This document shows, one piece after another, positions 54,754 through 62,751 of a stretch of DNA of 64,000 nucleotides. The DNA lies in NCBI GenBank assembly GCA_036273935.1, contig DASUGQ010000228.1, positions 12,510 to 76,509 on the forward strand, written 5' to 3'. The stretch's first letter is position 1; the number at the start of each line of letters is the position of its first letter. The stretch is from ZC4RG29 sp036273935. GTDB lineage: Bacteria; Bacteroidota; Bacteroidia; Cytophagales; Cyclobacteriaceae. The position numbers were made by a program, and so were the translations under genes. The notes under the pieces were generated by a model that saw only the letters and a program-made list of their open reading frames with translations, was not told where the DNA came from and did no database searches.

Positions 54754-55164
54754 CTAGAGTGAATAATCACCGACCGCCTCCGGCTGATAGGTGACCTTAA
54801 GAATCTCAAACCATTTATTACCTTTTGGTGTGGCCCATGAGGTGACGTCACCGACTTGCTTACCGATTAACGCAGCGCCTATACGTGAAAATACGGAGAC
54901 CTTTCTTTTAAGATTGTCGGCATCCTGAGGATACGTTATTGTGAGCTCAGCTTCTCTTTTACTTGCCATTTCCTGAAGAAATACCCGTGAGTTCATGGTG
55001 ACAACGTTTCCTGGTATGCGCTCCTGTGGGACCATTTCAGCCTTAACTAGTTCTTTGTACAAATGCGCAGCAAATTCGGGCATCTTAGCTTTCAATGGAG
55101 CAGACTCCATTAAACGTATCAGACGGTGATAGTCATTGGTCGTTATTATCATTCTCTTCTTCAT
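54754..55164 (-). CDS. Rnk/GreA-like elongation-factor-family protein, copy 2
   Basis: This 136-aa protein is paralogous to 52244-52660. Marks are NVVTMNSRVFLQ, LTITYPQDAD, IGAALIGKQVGDVTSW and YQPEAVGDYS. The start at 55164 is set by alignment with copy 1; the open frame reaches to 55233. No clear -24/-12 pair lies in the 137 bp before it, so it is probably transcribed from the Dps promoter through OsmC. Confidence 0.87.
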   Translation of the reverse strand: MKKRMIITTNDYHRLIRLMESAPLKAKMPEFAAHLYKELVKAEMVPQERIPGNVVTMNSRVFLQEMASKREAELTITYPQDADNLKRKVSVFSRIGAALIGKQVGDVTSWATPKGNKWFEILKVTYQPEAVGDYSL

Positions 55165-55303
55165 ATCATTCATGGTCATAAAAAGACACCTGCTGTTATC
55201 CATGACGGGTAGCAACAGGTATTGCAAGGGCAAAGCCCCCAGACAAAATTTAAATCGTGGCTTCAGAGATTGGGTGGTTGTCTACTACGCTTATTCAGCG
55301 TGT

Positions 55304-55729
55304 TTACGTGAGCGAGACCGCAACATCTACCTTGGCGGTGCCTCCATCATAGAGCCTTGAAACCGGACATTTTGATTTTGTGATTGCTGCCAACTCCTGG
55401 AGTTTGTCGGCGCTTAGTCCCCGACAATCCACTTTGCAATCCAGCGCAATCTTGGTGATGCTCGGCCCAATGTCATCCTTGTCAAGGATAACAACAGCAT
55501 TGGTCGCGATGCTCGCAGGAGTAAAACCTTCCTTAGACAAAAGCAAAGCGAGATACATGGAAAAGCAACCCGCATGTGCTGCTCCTATCAAATCTTCCGG
55601 ACTGCAGCCATCGGCGTTTTCAAAGCGGGAAGCAAATGTATAAGGAACTTCGTTTTTGCTAAATACCATTTTGCCACTACCTTGCTTGATAGTGCCGTTC
55701 CATTGCGCCTTTGAATTTGCCGTTGCCAT
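55304..55729 (-). CDS. OsmC family protein, copy 2
   Basis: This 141-aa OsmC-fold protein has the redox Cys in AAHAGCFSMYLALLL and KSKCPVSRL, and the start AQWNGTIKQGSGKMVF of the OsmC (osmotically inducible) subgroup. It reduces organic peroxides. It lies 63 bp after Dps. A scrap of a second copy is at 46389. Confidence 0.9.
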   Translation of the reverse strand: MATANSKAQWNGTIKQGSGKMVFSKNEVPYTFASRFENADGCSPEDLIGAAHAGCFSMYLALLLSKEGFTPASIATNAVVILDKDDIGPSITKIALDCKVDCRGLSADKLQELAAITKSKCPVSRLYDGGTAKVDVAVSLT

Positions 55730-55792
55730 TATTGCTTGTTATTGATTTGTTTGATTTTAAATTATTGATAAAATAAAAATTGTTTGCCGCCT

Positions 55793-56269
55793 CTATTTAT
55801 TGAGAAACGCTGAGTACATCCAAACTAATTTTTCTTGCGCAAGAATATAGTCGCTCATCAAGGCGTGTGTTCCTTCATCACCGGTTTCTGCAGATAACGA
55901 AAGAATTTCACGTTGAATAGATAAGACCACACGGAGCGAATTCAGAATGCCAGACACGGAATCAATTCCATCGCTTACCCGTTTGGTCTCGCTAATTTTT
56001 GAAACGCGAATGTAGTCCGTGAATCTGTGATAGGGAGAATAGCCCAACGTTAGGATCCTTTCCGCTAACTCGTCTATTTTCAGCAGCAGGTCGTTGTATA
56101 ATTCTTCAAATTTGCCATGAAGTTCAAAGAACTTTTCTCCCCTGATATTCCAATGCGAACCTCTTGTATTTTGATAGAAAACAGAATAGTTTGCCAATAG
56201 TTCATTGAGTTTGTCAGCCAATTGAATGGTCTTGGTGGTGTTAAGTCCGATTGTGTTTACTGCTGTCAT
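55793..56269 (-). CDS. dps: Dps family DNA-protecting ferritin-like protein
   Basis: This 158-aa protein forms dodecamers that store iron and protect DNA in non-growing cells. The ferroxidase residues are visible in GSHWNIRGEKFFELHGKF and YNDLLLKIDELAERI. The ATG at 56269 lies 30 nt after the predicted sigma54-type start; the longer frame (to 56380) includes the promoter. Divergent from the histidine kinase gene, it heads the Dps-OsmC-Rnk-HPF-phosphoribosyltransferase-deaminase row. Confidence 0.92.
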   Translation of the reverse strand: MTAVNTIGLNTTKTIQLADKLNELLANYSVFYQNTRGSHWNIRGEKFFELHGKFEELYNDLLLKIDELAERILTLGYSPYHRFTDYIRVSKISETKRVSDGIDSVSGILNSLRVVLSIQREILSLSAETGDEGTHALMSDYILAQEKLVWMYSAFLNK

Positions 56270-56307
56270 CTTATTATTGCGATTTTCTTTGTGTGTTGAT
56301 TGATAGG

Positions 56308-56324
56308 TTGCATTATCCGTGCCA
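56308..56324 (-). promoter_or_regulatory. Sigma54-type promoter of dps operon
   Basis: The minus strand reads TGGCACGGATAATGCAA, with -24 TGGCACG and -12 TGC. The 30-nt leader to the dps ATG is like that of Rnk copy 1. Confidence 0.8.
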
Positions 56325-56383
56325 GATAACCTTATATTTTGTGCCGAAAATGAGCCCTTTATTAAATTAAGATGGTTCAATAA

Positions 56384-56396
56384 TCCCCGGTGAGTA
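56384..56396. promoter_or_regulatory. Upstream activator dyad between dps and the kinase
   Basis: TCCCCGGTGAGTA differs from the TACCCGGTGGGTA site at two positions and is followed by AAAATCTCCCC. Its centre is 79 bp from the dps -12 C. Lying between divergent genes, it could also feed back on the kinase-regulator operon. Confidence 0.65.
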
Positions 56397-56485
56397 AAAT
56401 CTCCCCAGCATGTTTAGAAAATCTATGCCTCGGTAAGATTTTCTCTTCCGCTCTTCGTATCTTTGAATTTTCAAGTGCTTAACGA

Positions 56486-57595
56486 ATGGCTACTGCTAAT
56501 GTAAAACTCAAGGAAAGGGTCAAGGAGTTAAGATGTCTTTACGACCTTTCGAAAATTGGGCTGGCGGCCGGCACGGATGTAAAGATGTTTTTGAATAAGA
56601 CACTTTCTATACTTTCTAATGCCATGCAGTATCCTGACCGGGCGGAAGTCAGTATTTCAGAAGGTAAGATGAATTATGCAACAAAGGGGTTCGAAAAATG
56701 TAAGCGCTACATCTCATCTCGGATTGGTATTGGCAAGAACAAATACGGCACGCTTAAGGTCGGATATAGGCCTTCCTCAAGGAGGTCAGCCGCTAAGGAT
56801 TTATTTCTTGCGGAAGAAAGGAAGTTGATCAAAGTGGTGGCGAGAGAGCTATCGCTGTTTATAAAGCGGGCGAAGGTGGAAGAAAATAACAAGAAATTAG
56901 AAATGCAACTCCAGCATTCTGAGCGACTTGCTTTTGTGGGTGAGTTGTCGGCGGGCATAGCACACGAATTGAATGAACCATTAGGCAGAATTCTTGGGTT
57001 CGCTCAGTTAGTCAAGAAAAATGGAGGTTTAAATGAGCAGCAGGACAATGATATGGATAGAATTGTGAAGGCATCTCTTTACACAAGGGAAATTATCAAG
57101 AAACTAATGATTTTCTCCAGACAGATGCCCAGACAGATTAATGCCGTAGACCTCAATGCCATTGTCTCGAACGCATTGTATTTTATTGACGTGCGTTATC
57201 AAAGCCGTGGTATTGAAATAGTTGAAAACCTTGATTCAAAATTACCTGTGATCGAGGCGGATTCAGTACAACTTAGCCAGGTGCTGGTAAACCTCATGAC
57301 AAATGCAATACATTCCATGCCTAAAGGAGGGACGATATCGGTGACCACGCGGCGTAAGAATGGACGGGTAAGCCTGATTGTCAGTGACACCGGGAGCGGA
57401 ATGACGAGTGACGTCAGGAAGAAAATTTTCGAGCCATTTTATACCACCAAACCCGTTGGTCAGGGAACTGGTTTGGGGCTTTCCGTAGTGCTCGGGATAG
57501 TAGAAGAACACAAAGGAATGATACACGTCAGTAGTATCCCTGGAAAAGGATCAAAATTTGAGATTGTATTGCCGTTGAGGCAAATCAGGAAGTGA
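56486..57595 (+). CDS. Soluble sensor histidine kinase
   Basis: This 369-aa kinase has no membrane segment. An N-terminal region of about 130 residues resembles a GAF-like sensor (LYDLSKIGLAAGTDVKMFLN). The HisKA box GIAHELNEPLGRILGF carries the phospho-accepting His160. The N box NLMTNAIHSM, G1 DTGSGM, F box EPFYTTK and G2 GTGLGLSVV follow. It is an NtrB/ZraS-like class with an intracellular signal of unknown nature. The regulator gene starts 1 bp after its stop. Fragments of two further copies lie at 2088 and 49777. Confidence 0.9.
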   Translation: MATANVKLKERVKELRCLYDLSKIGLAAGTDVKMFLNKTLSILSNAMQYPDRAEVSISEGKMNYATKGFEKCKRYISSRIGIGKNKYGTLKVGYRPSSRRSAAKDLFLAEERKLIKVVARELSLFIKRAKVEENNKKLEMQLQHSERLAFVGELSAGIAHELNEPLGRILGFAQLVKKNGGLNEQQDNDMDRIVKASLYTREIIKKLMIFSRQMPRQINAVDLNAIVSNALYFIDVRYQSRGIEIVENLDSKLPVIEADSVQLSQVLVNLMTNAIHSMPKGGTISVTTRRKNGRVSLIVSDTGSGMTSDVRKKIFEPFYTTKPVGQGTGLGLSVVLGIVEEHKGMIHVSSIPGKGSKFEIVLPLRQIRK

Positions 57596-57596
57596 T

Positions 57597-58958
57597 ATGA
57601 AGAAAAGACTGGATACGAATATCAATGTATTAGTGGTTGACGATTCGCCCGAAAGTGTGGAACTCATTAGACGTAATCTTCAATCTAAAGGCTATCAAAT
57701 TTACACCGCTGGGAATGTACAGTCGGCCATTAAACTGTTGACATCCGTTCCCGTAGATCTGTTGATTACGGATTTGCAAATGCCGGGGGAGAATGGGATC
57801 CAATTGGTCCGTCACGCTTCAGAAAATTATAAAGGGATCGGAATTCTGGTTATAACAGGATTCCCCTCCATTCAAGGTGCCGTAGAATCGATCAAGATCG
57901 GCGCTGAAGAATATCTGGTGAAGACATTCACTGATGAAGAGTTATTTGCCGCCGTAGAAAGGGTGCTCGGCAAAACGAAAAGTAGCAAGATCGAACCGGA
58001 CAAACTCCCCGCACAGAAGTTTGGCATCATCGGAGATTCTGATGGTATGAAGAGGGTTTTCAATACCATTCAAAAAGCAAAGTCGACAAATGCAACCGTG
58101 CTGATATATGGTGAAAGTGGAACTGGAAAGGAATTAGTAGCAAGGGCCCTGCACTATGCTGAGTCAGTTTCAGCCGCACCCTTTGTTCCGGTCAATTGTG
58201 GAGGGATTCCTGACTCCCTGTTGGAGAGTGAATTATTTGGCTACGTGAAGGGTGCCTTTACGGGGGCTACAGAAACACGAGCAGGTTTTTTCCAAACCGC
58301 GGATGGCGGAACGATATTCCTGGACGAAATCAGTAATACCAGCCTGGCTATGCAGGCGAAACTTTTGCGCGTGCTGCAGGAGAAAGAGTTCTACATGGTG
58401 GGATCAAAAAAGACCCTTAAAGTGAATGTACGTGTTATCGCTGCCACCAATGTTGATCTCATGCAACTCGTGAAGAAGGGACTGTTCCGCGAAGATTTAT
58501 ATTATCGATTGAATATCATAACGATAGATTTGCCGCCGCTTAGGGAACGACGAGATGATATACTCCAATTAATTTACTTCTTCCTCGCCAAATATGTTAA
58601 AGAGTTGGGCAAGCCTTCCATGAAGTTTACCCCAAAAGCTATCCAGGCGTTGAAAGAATATGGATGGCCCGGCAACGTCAGGGAACTCCAAAACCTCATT
58701 TATAGACTGGTCATCATGTCGGAGGACAGTACTATAGACATACCTGACCTCCCGGAATCATTTCGTTTTTCAGTGAGACGGACAAGGAGACTTGATCGGA
58801 AACTCGAAGACGTCGAACGCGAATACATTCAAGACGCATTATCCGCTAACCGGAATAATATATCACAAACGGCAATTAGTTTGGGAATCGACAGGAAGAC
58901 CCTTCGCGATAAACTCAAAAAGTATAAGTCAAAAACCGGAGAGAAAAGTACCGCCTGA
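57597..58958 (+). CDS. NtrC-family sigma54-dependent response regulator
   Basis: This 453-aa activator has a receiver domain with phospho-accepting Asp59 (LLITDLQMPG) and Lys109. The AAA+ domain has Walker A GESGTGKE (172-179), the sigma54-contact loop GAFTGA (219-224) and the Walker B segment TIFLDEIS. A C-terminal Fis-type HTH ends NISQTAISLGIDRKTLRDKL. It must act on sigma54-RNA polymerase from upstream enhancer sites, and such sites flank many genes of this window. The stop codon overlaps one of them (58949-58961). C-terminal scraps of four further copies exist. Confidence 0.95.
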   Translation: MKKRLDTNINVLVVDDSPESVELIRRNLQSKGYQIYTAGNVQSAIKLLTSVPVDLLITDLQMPGENGIQLVRHASENYKGIGILVITGFPSIQGAVESIKIGAEEYLVKTFTDEELFAAVERVLGKTKSSKIEPDKLPAQKFGIIGDSDGMKRVFNTIQKAKSTNATVLIYGESGTGKELVARALHYAESVSAAPFVPVNCGGIPDSLLESELFGYVKGAFTGATETRAGFFQTADGGTIFLDEISNTSLAMQAKLLRVLQEKEFYMVGSKKTLKVNVRVIAATNVDLMQLVKKGLFREDLYYRLNIITIDLPPLRERRDDILQLIYFFLAKYVKELGKPSMKFTPKAIQALKEYGWPGNVRELQNLIYRLVIMSEDSTIDIPDLPESFRFSVRRTRRLDRKLEDVEREYIQDALSANRNNISQTAISLGIDRKTLRDKLKKYKSKTGEKSTA

Positions 58959-58961
58959 ACA
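58949..58961 (+). promoter_or_regulatory. Enhancer-like site overlapping the regulator stop codon
   Basis: TACCGCCTGAACA spans the last codons and the TGA of the regulator. It is framed by GAGAAAAG on the left and GTTTCTC on the right. Its centre is 92 bp before base 15 of the promoter at 59033, about one helical turn more than at the other plus-strand copies. Confidence 0.6.
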
Positions 58962-59032
58962 GTTTCTCGCCATTCACATGACACGGCCTCATCGCTAATC
59001 AAACCTATTCGATGATCATTGGTGGTATGCAT

Positions 59033-59048
59033 TTTGGATTGAGTGCAT
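59033..59048 (+). promoter_or_regulatory. Sigma54-like promoter before GT2 copy 2
   Basis: TGGTATGCATTTTGGA, identical to the copies at 2389, 50082 and 60359. The following 100 bp are also similar to 60375-60475 (ATTGAGTGCATAA, CACCTCATGG, GAATTAATATGAGAAA). The leader to the GT2 gene would be about 340 nt with no gene inside. Confidence 0.55.
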
Positions 59049-59397
59049 AAAGCAGTTAATGCGCTACCCAAAGTCATGAAGCTCAACACCTCATGGGCGA
59101 ATTAATATGAGAAACCTTGTAGTGACCATAAGAGAAGAATTTACCAGGGCTCTTGCGGAGAGCTTGTAGCTATTATTTCCGCGCCTATTTTGTAAAACGT
59201 ACAAAAATTAGAAAATAACGGTATTTGATTCAGAAAAGAACACTTATTGGGAGTTCACCTTCGCAAAAAAATCTAAGGCCTAGCGATACCATGACATTCA
59301 CTAATACTCACGAGGGAGAATCAAAATAATGAGGCGTTTTTTGGAAATCAACCTCGAGTATGAGATGAAAGACCAAGTTTATAAAAGATAAAGAACC

Positions 59398-60099
59398 ATG
59401 AAGAATTGGCATAGTCGGGTTGTTTGGACTCATAATGGATTAACGTCACCATTTTTTTCAATAATAATAGCAACCTATAACAGGGCACAGCTTCTGAAAA
59501 GAGCGGTTGACTCTTTGCTTTCCCAAACCGAAGAAGATTGGGAAGCAATTATCGTAGATGATGGAAGTACCGACGATATATATTCAGAAATTTTACCTTA
59601 TCTCAGGTCTTGCAAAAAAATAAAATATTTAAGAAAAGTTCACCGAGGCGAAGCCATGTCAAAAAATGAGGGCATATGGGTATCGAATGGCAAATATATT
59701 TCTTTTTTAGATTCTGATGACGAGTATCACCCGAGCCACCTTGAATCGAGGAAAAGTATTCTGATGCAGAATCCATCCCTTAACTTTCTATATGGTGGTG
59801 CAAAGATTGTCGGCAACCAATATGTTCCTGATAGATTTAACTATGCAAATAAAATCAACCTCAACAAGTGTGTCTTAGGTGGAACTTTCTTCATTGAAAG
59901 GAGTATTTTAATTTCTTTAAATGGATTCAGAGAAATGCCTGTTGGAACAGATGCTGATTTATTTGACCGTGCAAGGGATGCTCGAATCACGGTGATGAAG
60001 GTCGATATGAAGACTTATATTTATCATCATGAAACAGAAGATTCTATAACAAATAATTTGTGTGCGAGTGTATTGCTTTCGAAAGCCCAAGGTGAATAA
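59398..60099 (+). CDS. Family 2 glycosyltransferase, copy 2
   Basis: This 233-aa GT2 enzyme is closely similar to copy 1 at 4150-4851. It has FFSIIIATYNRAQLLKRAV, IIVDDGSTDD and the DxD-type site FLDSDDEYHPSH. The start ATG is preceded by AAAGATAAAGAACC, without a strong Shine-Dalgarno. In both copies the gene stands downstream of a transaldolase or regulator unit, as a separate duplicated block. The acceptor is unknown. Confidence 0.85.
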   Translation: MKNWHSRVVWTHNGLTSPFFSIIIATYNRAQLLKRAVDSLLSQTEEDWEAIIVDDGSTDDIYSEILPYLRSCKKIKYLRKVHRGEAMSKNEGIWVSNGKYISFLDSDDEYHPSHLESRKSILMQNPSLNFLYGGAKIVGNQYVPDRFNYANKINLNKCVLGGTFFIERSILISLNGFREMPVGTDADLFDRARDARITVMKVDMKTYIYHHETEDSITNNLCASVLLSKAQGE

Positions 60100-60254
60100 C
60101 CGGAAAGACAATTTTGAATCTTTTAAATCTTATCCAATTGGTACGCAAAATCTGTGAAAACCGCTGGCGGTTATAAGTAGATCTCGCACATTCTAATAAT
60201 ATCATCAAGCGCAAAAAACGGAAGGAACTTCAAGCGGGTTGCATTGTTCTAGAA

Positions 60255-60293
60255 AAGCATAAGTCAAAAACCGGAGAGAAAAGTACCACCTGA
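60255..60293 (+). pseudogene. NtrC-type regulator C-terminal scrap
   Basis: The frame KHKSKTGEKSTT and stop matches KYKSKTGEKSTA and stop at the end of the intact regulator. At the DNA level the match runs on for more than 60 bp past the stop (the enhancer block and the ACACGGCCTC and CTAATCAAACCTATT stretches). Confidence 0.75.
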
Positions 60294-60374
60294 ACAGTTT
60301 CTCGCCATTTACACGACACGGCCTCGTCACTAATCAAACCTATTTCGATGATTATTGATGGTATGCATTTTGGA
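60284..60374 (+). promoter_or_regulatory. Enhancer-like site and sigma54-like promoter before the DUF4142 gene
   Basis: TACCACCTGAACA (60284-60296) and TGGTATGCATTTTGGA (60359-60374) are 83 bp apart (centre to base 15). They are near-copies of the unit at 58949-59048 but with the more common spacing. They face DUF4142 and the cupredoxin gene. Confidence 0.6.
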
Positions 60375-60554
60375 TTAAGTGCATAACGCAGTCAATGTGG
60401 TGTCCAAAGGCATGAAGTTCACGCACCTCATGGACGAATTAATATGAGAAAGCTTTGAGAAACTGCAAAAGAAGAATGTGCAACGCTTCATGCCGGGAAT
60501 TTGTAACCTTTTGATTTGTCGATCCTCTAAATATTACAACTATAAATAAAAAGC

Positions 60555-61094
60555 ATGAAAACAAAAACTAGCCTTTCATTAGCAGCGATCGTTTGCTTCG
60601 TAATGTTCGCCTTCGATTCAGTGTCGCAGCAAGGCCCTGTGCTATCGGATCCGGAGGTAGCACATGTAGCCGTGACAGCCAACCAAATCGACATCGATTT
60701 TGCAGAAATCGCAAAAACCAAATCGCGTAACGCGGACGTTCTTAAGTTTGCTGAGACGATGTCCAATGATCACAATGCAGTGATCGCGCAGGCAGTCGAC
60801 TTGGCAACGAGATTGGGTGTAACACCCGTTGACAATGACGTAAGCAAACAATTATTGACGGATGCGGAAAAAACTAAAAAGAAATTAAAGGGTACACCAA
60901 ATAAGGATTTCAACAAAGCATATATCGATAATGAAGTTGCTTATCACAAAGCGGTGATTTTAGCGGTTGAGGGACTTCTCATTCCTGAGACGGAAAACCC
61001 GGAACTTAAGGAACTCCTCAAAAACGTGGTTCCAGTATTGAAGGCTCATTTGGATCATGCCGAGATGGTTCAAAAAATATTTGCAGGTAAATAA
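60555..61094 (+). CDS. DUF4142 family exported protein
   Basis: This 179-aa protein has a signal peptide (MKTKTSLSLAAIVCFVMFAF, cleaved near DSVSQ) and a ferritin-like all-helical DUF4142 domain: DIDFAEIAKTKSRNADVLKF, MSNDHNAVIAQAVDLA and the C-terminal LKAHLDHAEMVQKI. The His positions (SNDHN, HLDHAE) are typical of the family. The function is unknown. It precedes the cupredoxin by 13 bp and probably shares its transcript. Confidence 0.88.
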   Translation: MKTKTSLSLAAIVCFVMFAFDSVSQQGPVLSDPEVAHVAVTANQIDIDFAEIAKTKSRNADVLKFAETMSNDHNAVIAQAVDLATRLGVTPVDNDVSKQLLTDAEKTKKKLKGTPNKDFNKAYIDNEVAYHKAVILAVEGLLIPETENPELKELLKNVVPVLKAHLDHAEMVQKIFAGK

Positions 61095-61107
61095 TCGTTG
61101 GTGTGTG

Positions 61108-61542
61108 ATGTTGATAACAAGATATTCTGCGTTTGTGCTGGTTGCATGCATATTCATTGGAGGCTGCAATTCCTCGACCAATAACGAGTCGTTGGGAGGC
61201 GACGACAATGATCACCCTGATCTTGCCAAGGAAGAGCATGTGACCACCCCGGCAAGAAACGGTGAATCAGACTTAGCCCTGAGGAACACAGTTACTTTTC
61301 ATACGATAGAAATTAAACAGATGAAGTTTCAACCAGATGAGCTTAGACTTCATAAAGGAGACACAGTACTTTGGATAAACAGGGATATCACAGACCACGA
61401 TGTAACTGAAGAAACCAACAAAACGTGGACGTCTTCAAGGCTATCCGCTGGTAAGTCCTGGAGTAAGGTCGTCACAGAAAGTGCTGATTATTTTTGTTCC
61501 CTCCATCTTGTGATGAAGGGTAAGCTTATAGTAACGGAGTAA
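61108..61542 (+). CDS. Cupredoxin-fold lipoprotein
   Basis: This 144-aa protein has a lipoprotein signal (FVLVACIFIGGCNSS) and a plastocyanin-like domain starting FHTIEIKQMKFQPDELRLHKGD. Type I copper ligands are His in DHDVTEET, then Cys, His and Met in YFCSLHLVMKG. It is a probable periplasmic electron carrier. The start at 61108 is set by the lipobox; an in-frame start at 61057 would lie inside the DUF4142 gene. Confidence 0.88.
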   Translation: MLITRYSAFVLVACIFIGGCNSSTNNESLGGDDNDHPDLAKEEHVTTPARNGESDLALRNTVTFHTIEIKQMKFQPDELRLHKGDTVLWINRDITDHDVTEETNKTWTSSRLSAGKSWSKVVTESADYFCSLHLVMKGKLIVTE

Positions 61543-61711
61543 ATAAATGGGTACTGATGGCATCGTTTTCACTTAATATCCACATTAAACTCTTTTGTTC
61601 ACAATTGATATATGATAATAACGGGTTTGCTTACATTCTTGCGGCATTTTGAATTTCCAACGGATTACCATTCATCCTGTTTTCTCTTATTGTAATTCGG
61701 CGGAAAGACAG

Positions 61712-61743
61712 TATCCCCTGGGTAATAAAGTACCACCGAGTCA
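61712..61743 (+). promoter_or_regulatory. Two adjacent enhancer-like sites
   Basis: TATCCCCTGGGTA (61712-61724) resembles the minus-strand dyad class, and TACCACCGAGTCA (61731-61743) the plus-strand class. The centres are 19 bp apart, near two helical turns. The second is 83 bp before base 15 of the promoter at 61806. It is the only place in the window where both versions stand together. Confidence 0.55.
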
Positions 61744-61805
61744 AAACTCACCACAACCACTCTCTCAATAGTGATCTAAATTGAGCCCCTGACCGGTTGT
61801 AAGAA

Positions 61806-61821
61806 TGGTATGCCTTTTGGG
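61806..61821 (+). promoter_or_regulatory. Sigma54-like promoter of the Cys-rich gene
   Basis: TGGTATGCCTTTTGGG; the predicted start point lies about 11 nt before the ATG at 61843, leaving just room for the GGAGG ribosome binding site. Confidence 0.58.
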
Positions 61822-61842
61822 TTAGAGACACCGGAGGTAATT

Positions 61843-62109
61843 ATGTACACACAAGATTCAACTGAGAGTTTATTTTTGAATGAGTTACGCGGCCTTTGCA
61901 TTAACTGTGCGAAAGCGGAGCATTGCTCGTATCGGAATGCTACAAATAAAATCGTTGTTCAGTGTGAGATGTTTCAACTGGCTGACGAAGCGGATGCTTT
62001 CGCGTCGGTTCTGCCTCCAAGAGGCCTTTGTACTAACTGTTGCAGAGCCGACTCATGTCAGTTGCCTGGCAGAAGCACGGGTATCTGGCATTGCGAAGAG
62101 TATGAGTAG
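61843..62109 (+). CDS. Small protein with two Cys-rich modules
   Basis: This 88-aa soluble protein carries two similar modules: GLCINCAKAEHCSYR (residues 17-31) and GLCTNCCRADSCQLP, each C-x2-C-x5-C, with a further Cys shortly after (VQCEMF and WHCEEYE). The eight or more cysteines suggest two zinc or iron-sulfur sites or redox disulfides. I do not recognise a named family. GGAGG stands 5 nt before the ATG. A frameshifted second copy lies at 2464-2687, also right behind the same promoter module. Confidence 0.75.
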   Translation: MYTQDSTESLFLNELRGLCINCAKAEHCSYRNATNKIVVQCEMFQLADEADAFASVLPPRGLCTNCCRADSCQLPGRSTGIWHCEEYE

Positions 62110-62174
62110 ATGGTACTTAAATGGTGCGAGGGGCATCCCTTTGCCAATATACATTAACAAAAAACTGAGAAAGA

Positions 62175-62282
62175 ATGACCAATAAAACTATTTCAGGACA
62201 CGAAGGATTTAGGGTTGACTACCTTTTGATAATTGTTATACTGCTGTATGGGTTAGGCGCAGTTCTGCACCTTGTGTCCTGA
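62175..62282 (+). CDS. Possible 35-aa single-span membrane peptide
   Basis: The frame starts MTNKTISGHEGFRVDY and continues with a hydrophobic helix LLIIVILLYGLGAVLHLV. A GAGAAAG sequence stands just before the ATG. It follows the Cys-rich gene by 65 bp on the same strand. No homologue is recognised, so chance cannot be excluded. Confidence 0.4.
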   Translation: MTNKTISGHEGFRVDYLLIIVILLYGLGAVLHLVS

Positions 62283-62307
62283 CAAGACAGAGATACGGCT
62301 TAGTATC

Positions 62308-62751
62308 TTAATTCGAAATTACTTCAATTTGAAGGCCATCCAGGGACTTATCAATCATCATTTGACAAGCCAACCGGCTATTGGGAGAGGCGGAATCCAT
62401 TTTGGCGAGTGTTGTGGCTTCGTTGCCGACTCGCTGTAATGGGTCGTTAGTATCATTGATAATGTGAATATGACAGGTGCCGCATCTTCCGGTTCCCTTG
62501 CATTCACCAAAACCGTCGATGTATAACTTATCATACAATAGCGCCATGAGATTTCGATACTCGGCCCGACGTGTCACGATACTATGTTTTTTGCCCCGGA
62601 GAAAGACCGTTATGCAAATGTCGGTTGACGAGTTACCTGATTCCGGCTTCAAAATTGAAAGATCTATTGATCCGATTCGTGGTTTGACATGATTCGCTAG
62701 GTTCGACGCGCCTGCGGTTAGAGGTCGTATCCACCCGTGCAGGAGAGACAC
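62308..62751 (-). CDS. 2Fe-2S ferredoxin-like protein with N-terminal extension
   Basis: This 147-aa protein has a plant/adrenodoxin-type 2Fe-2S domain with cysteines in FGECKGTGRCGTCHIHI (C-x5-C-x2-C) and the fourth in SRLACQMMID. The first ~40 residues are extra and of unknown use. It could accept electrons from the flavin reductases of the island. It overlaps the upstream gene by 34 bp. Confidence 0.85.
   Translation of the reverse strand: MSLLHGWIRPLTAGASNLANHVKPRIGSIDLSILKPESGNSSTDICITVFLRGKKHSIVTRRAEYRNLMALLYDKLYIDGFGECKGTGRCGTCHIHIINDTNDPLQRVGNEATTLAKMDSASPNSRLACQMMIDKSLDGLQIEVISN

Noticed and set aside
55180..55230. A separate sigma54-type promoter for Rnk copy 2
   Set aside because: Only a loose match (TGTCATGGATAACAGCA) was found, without GG at -24 or a dyad at the expected distance.
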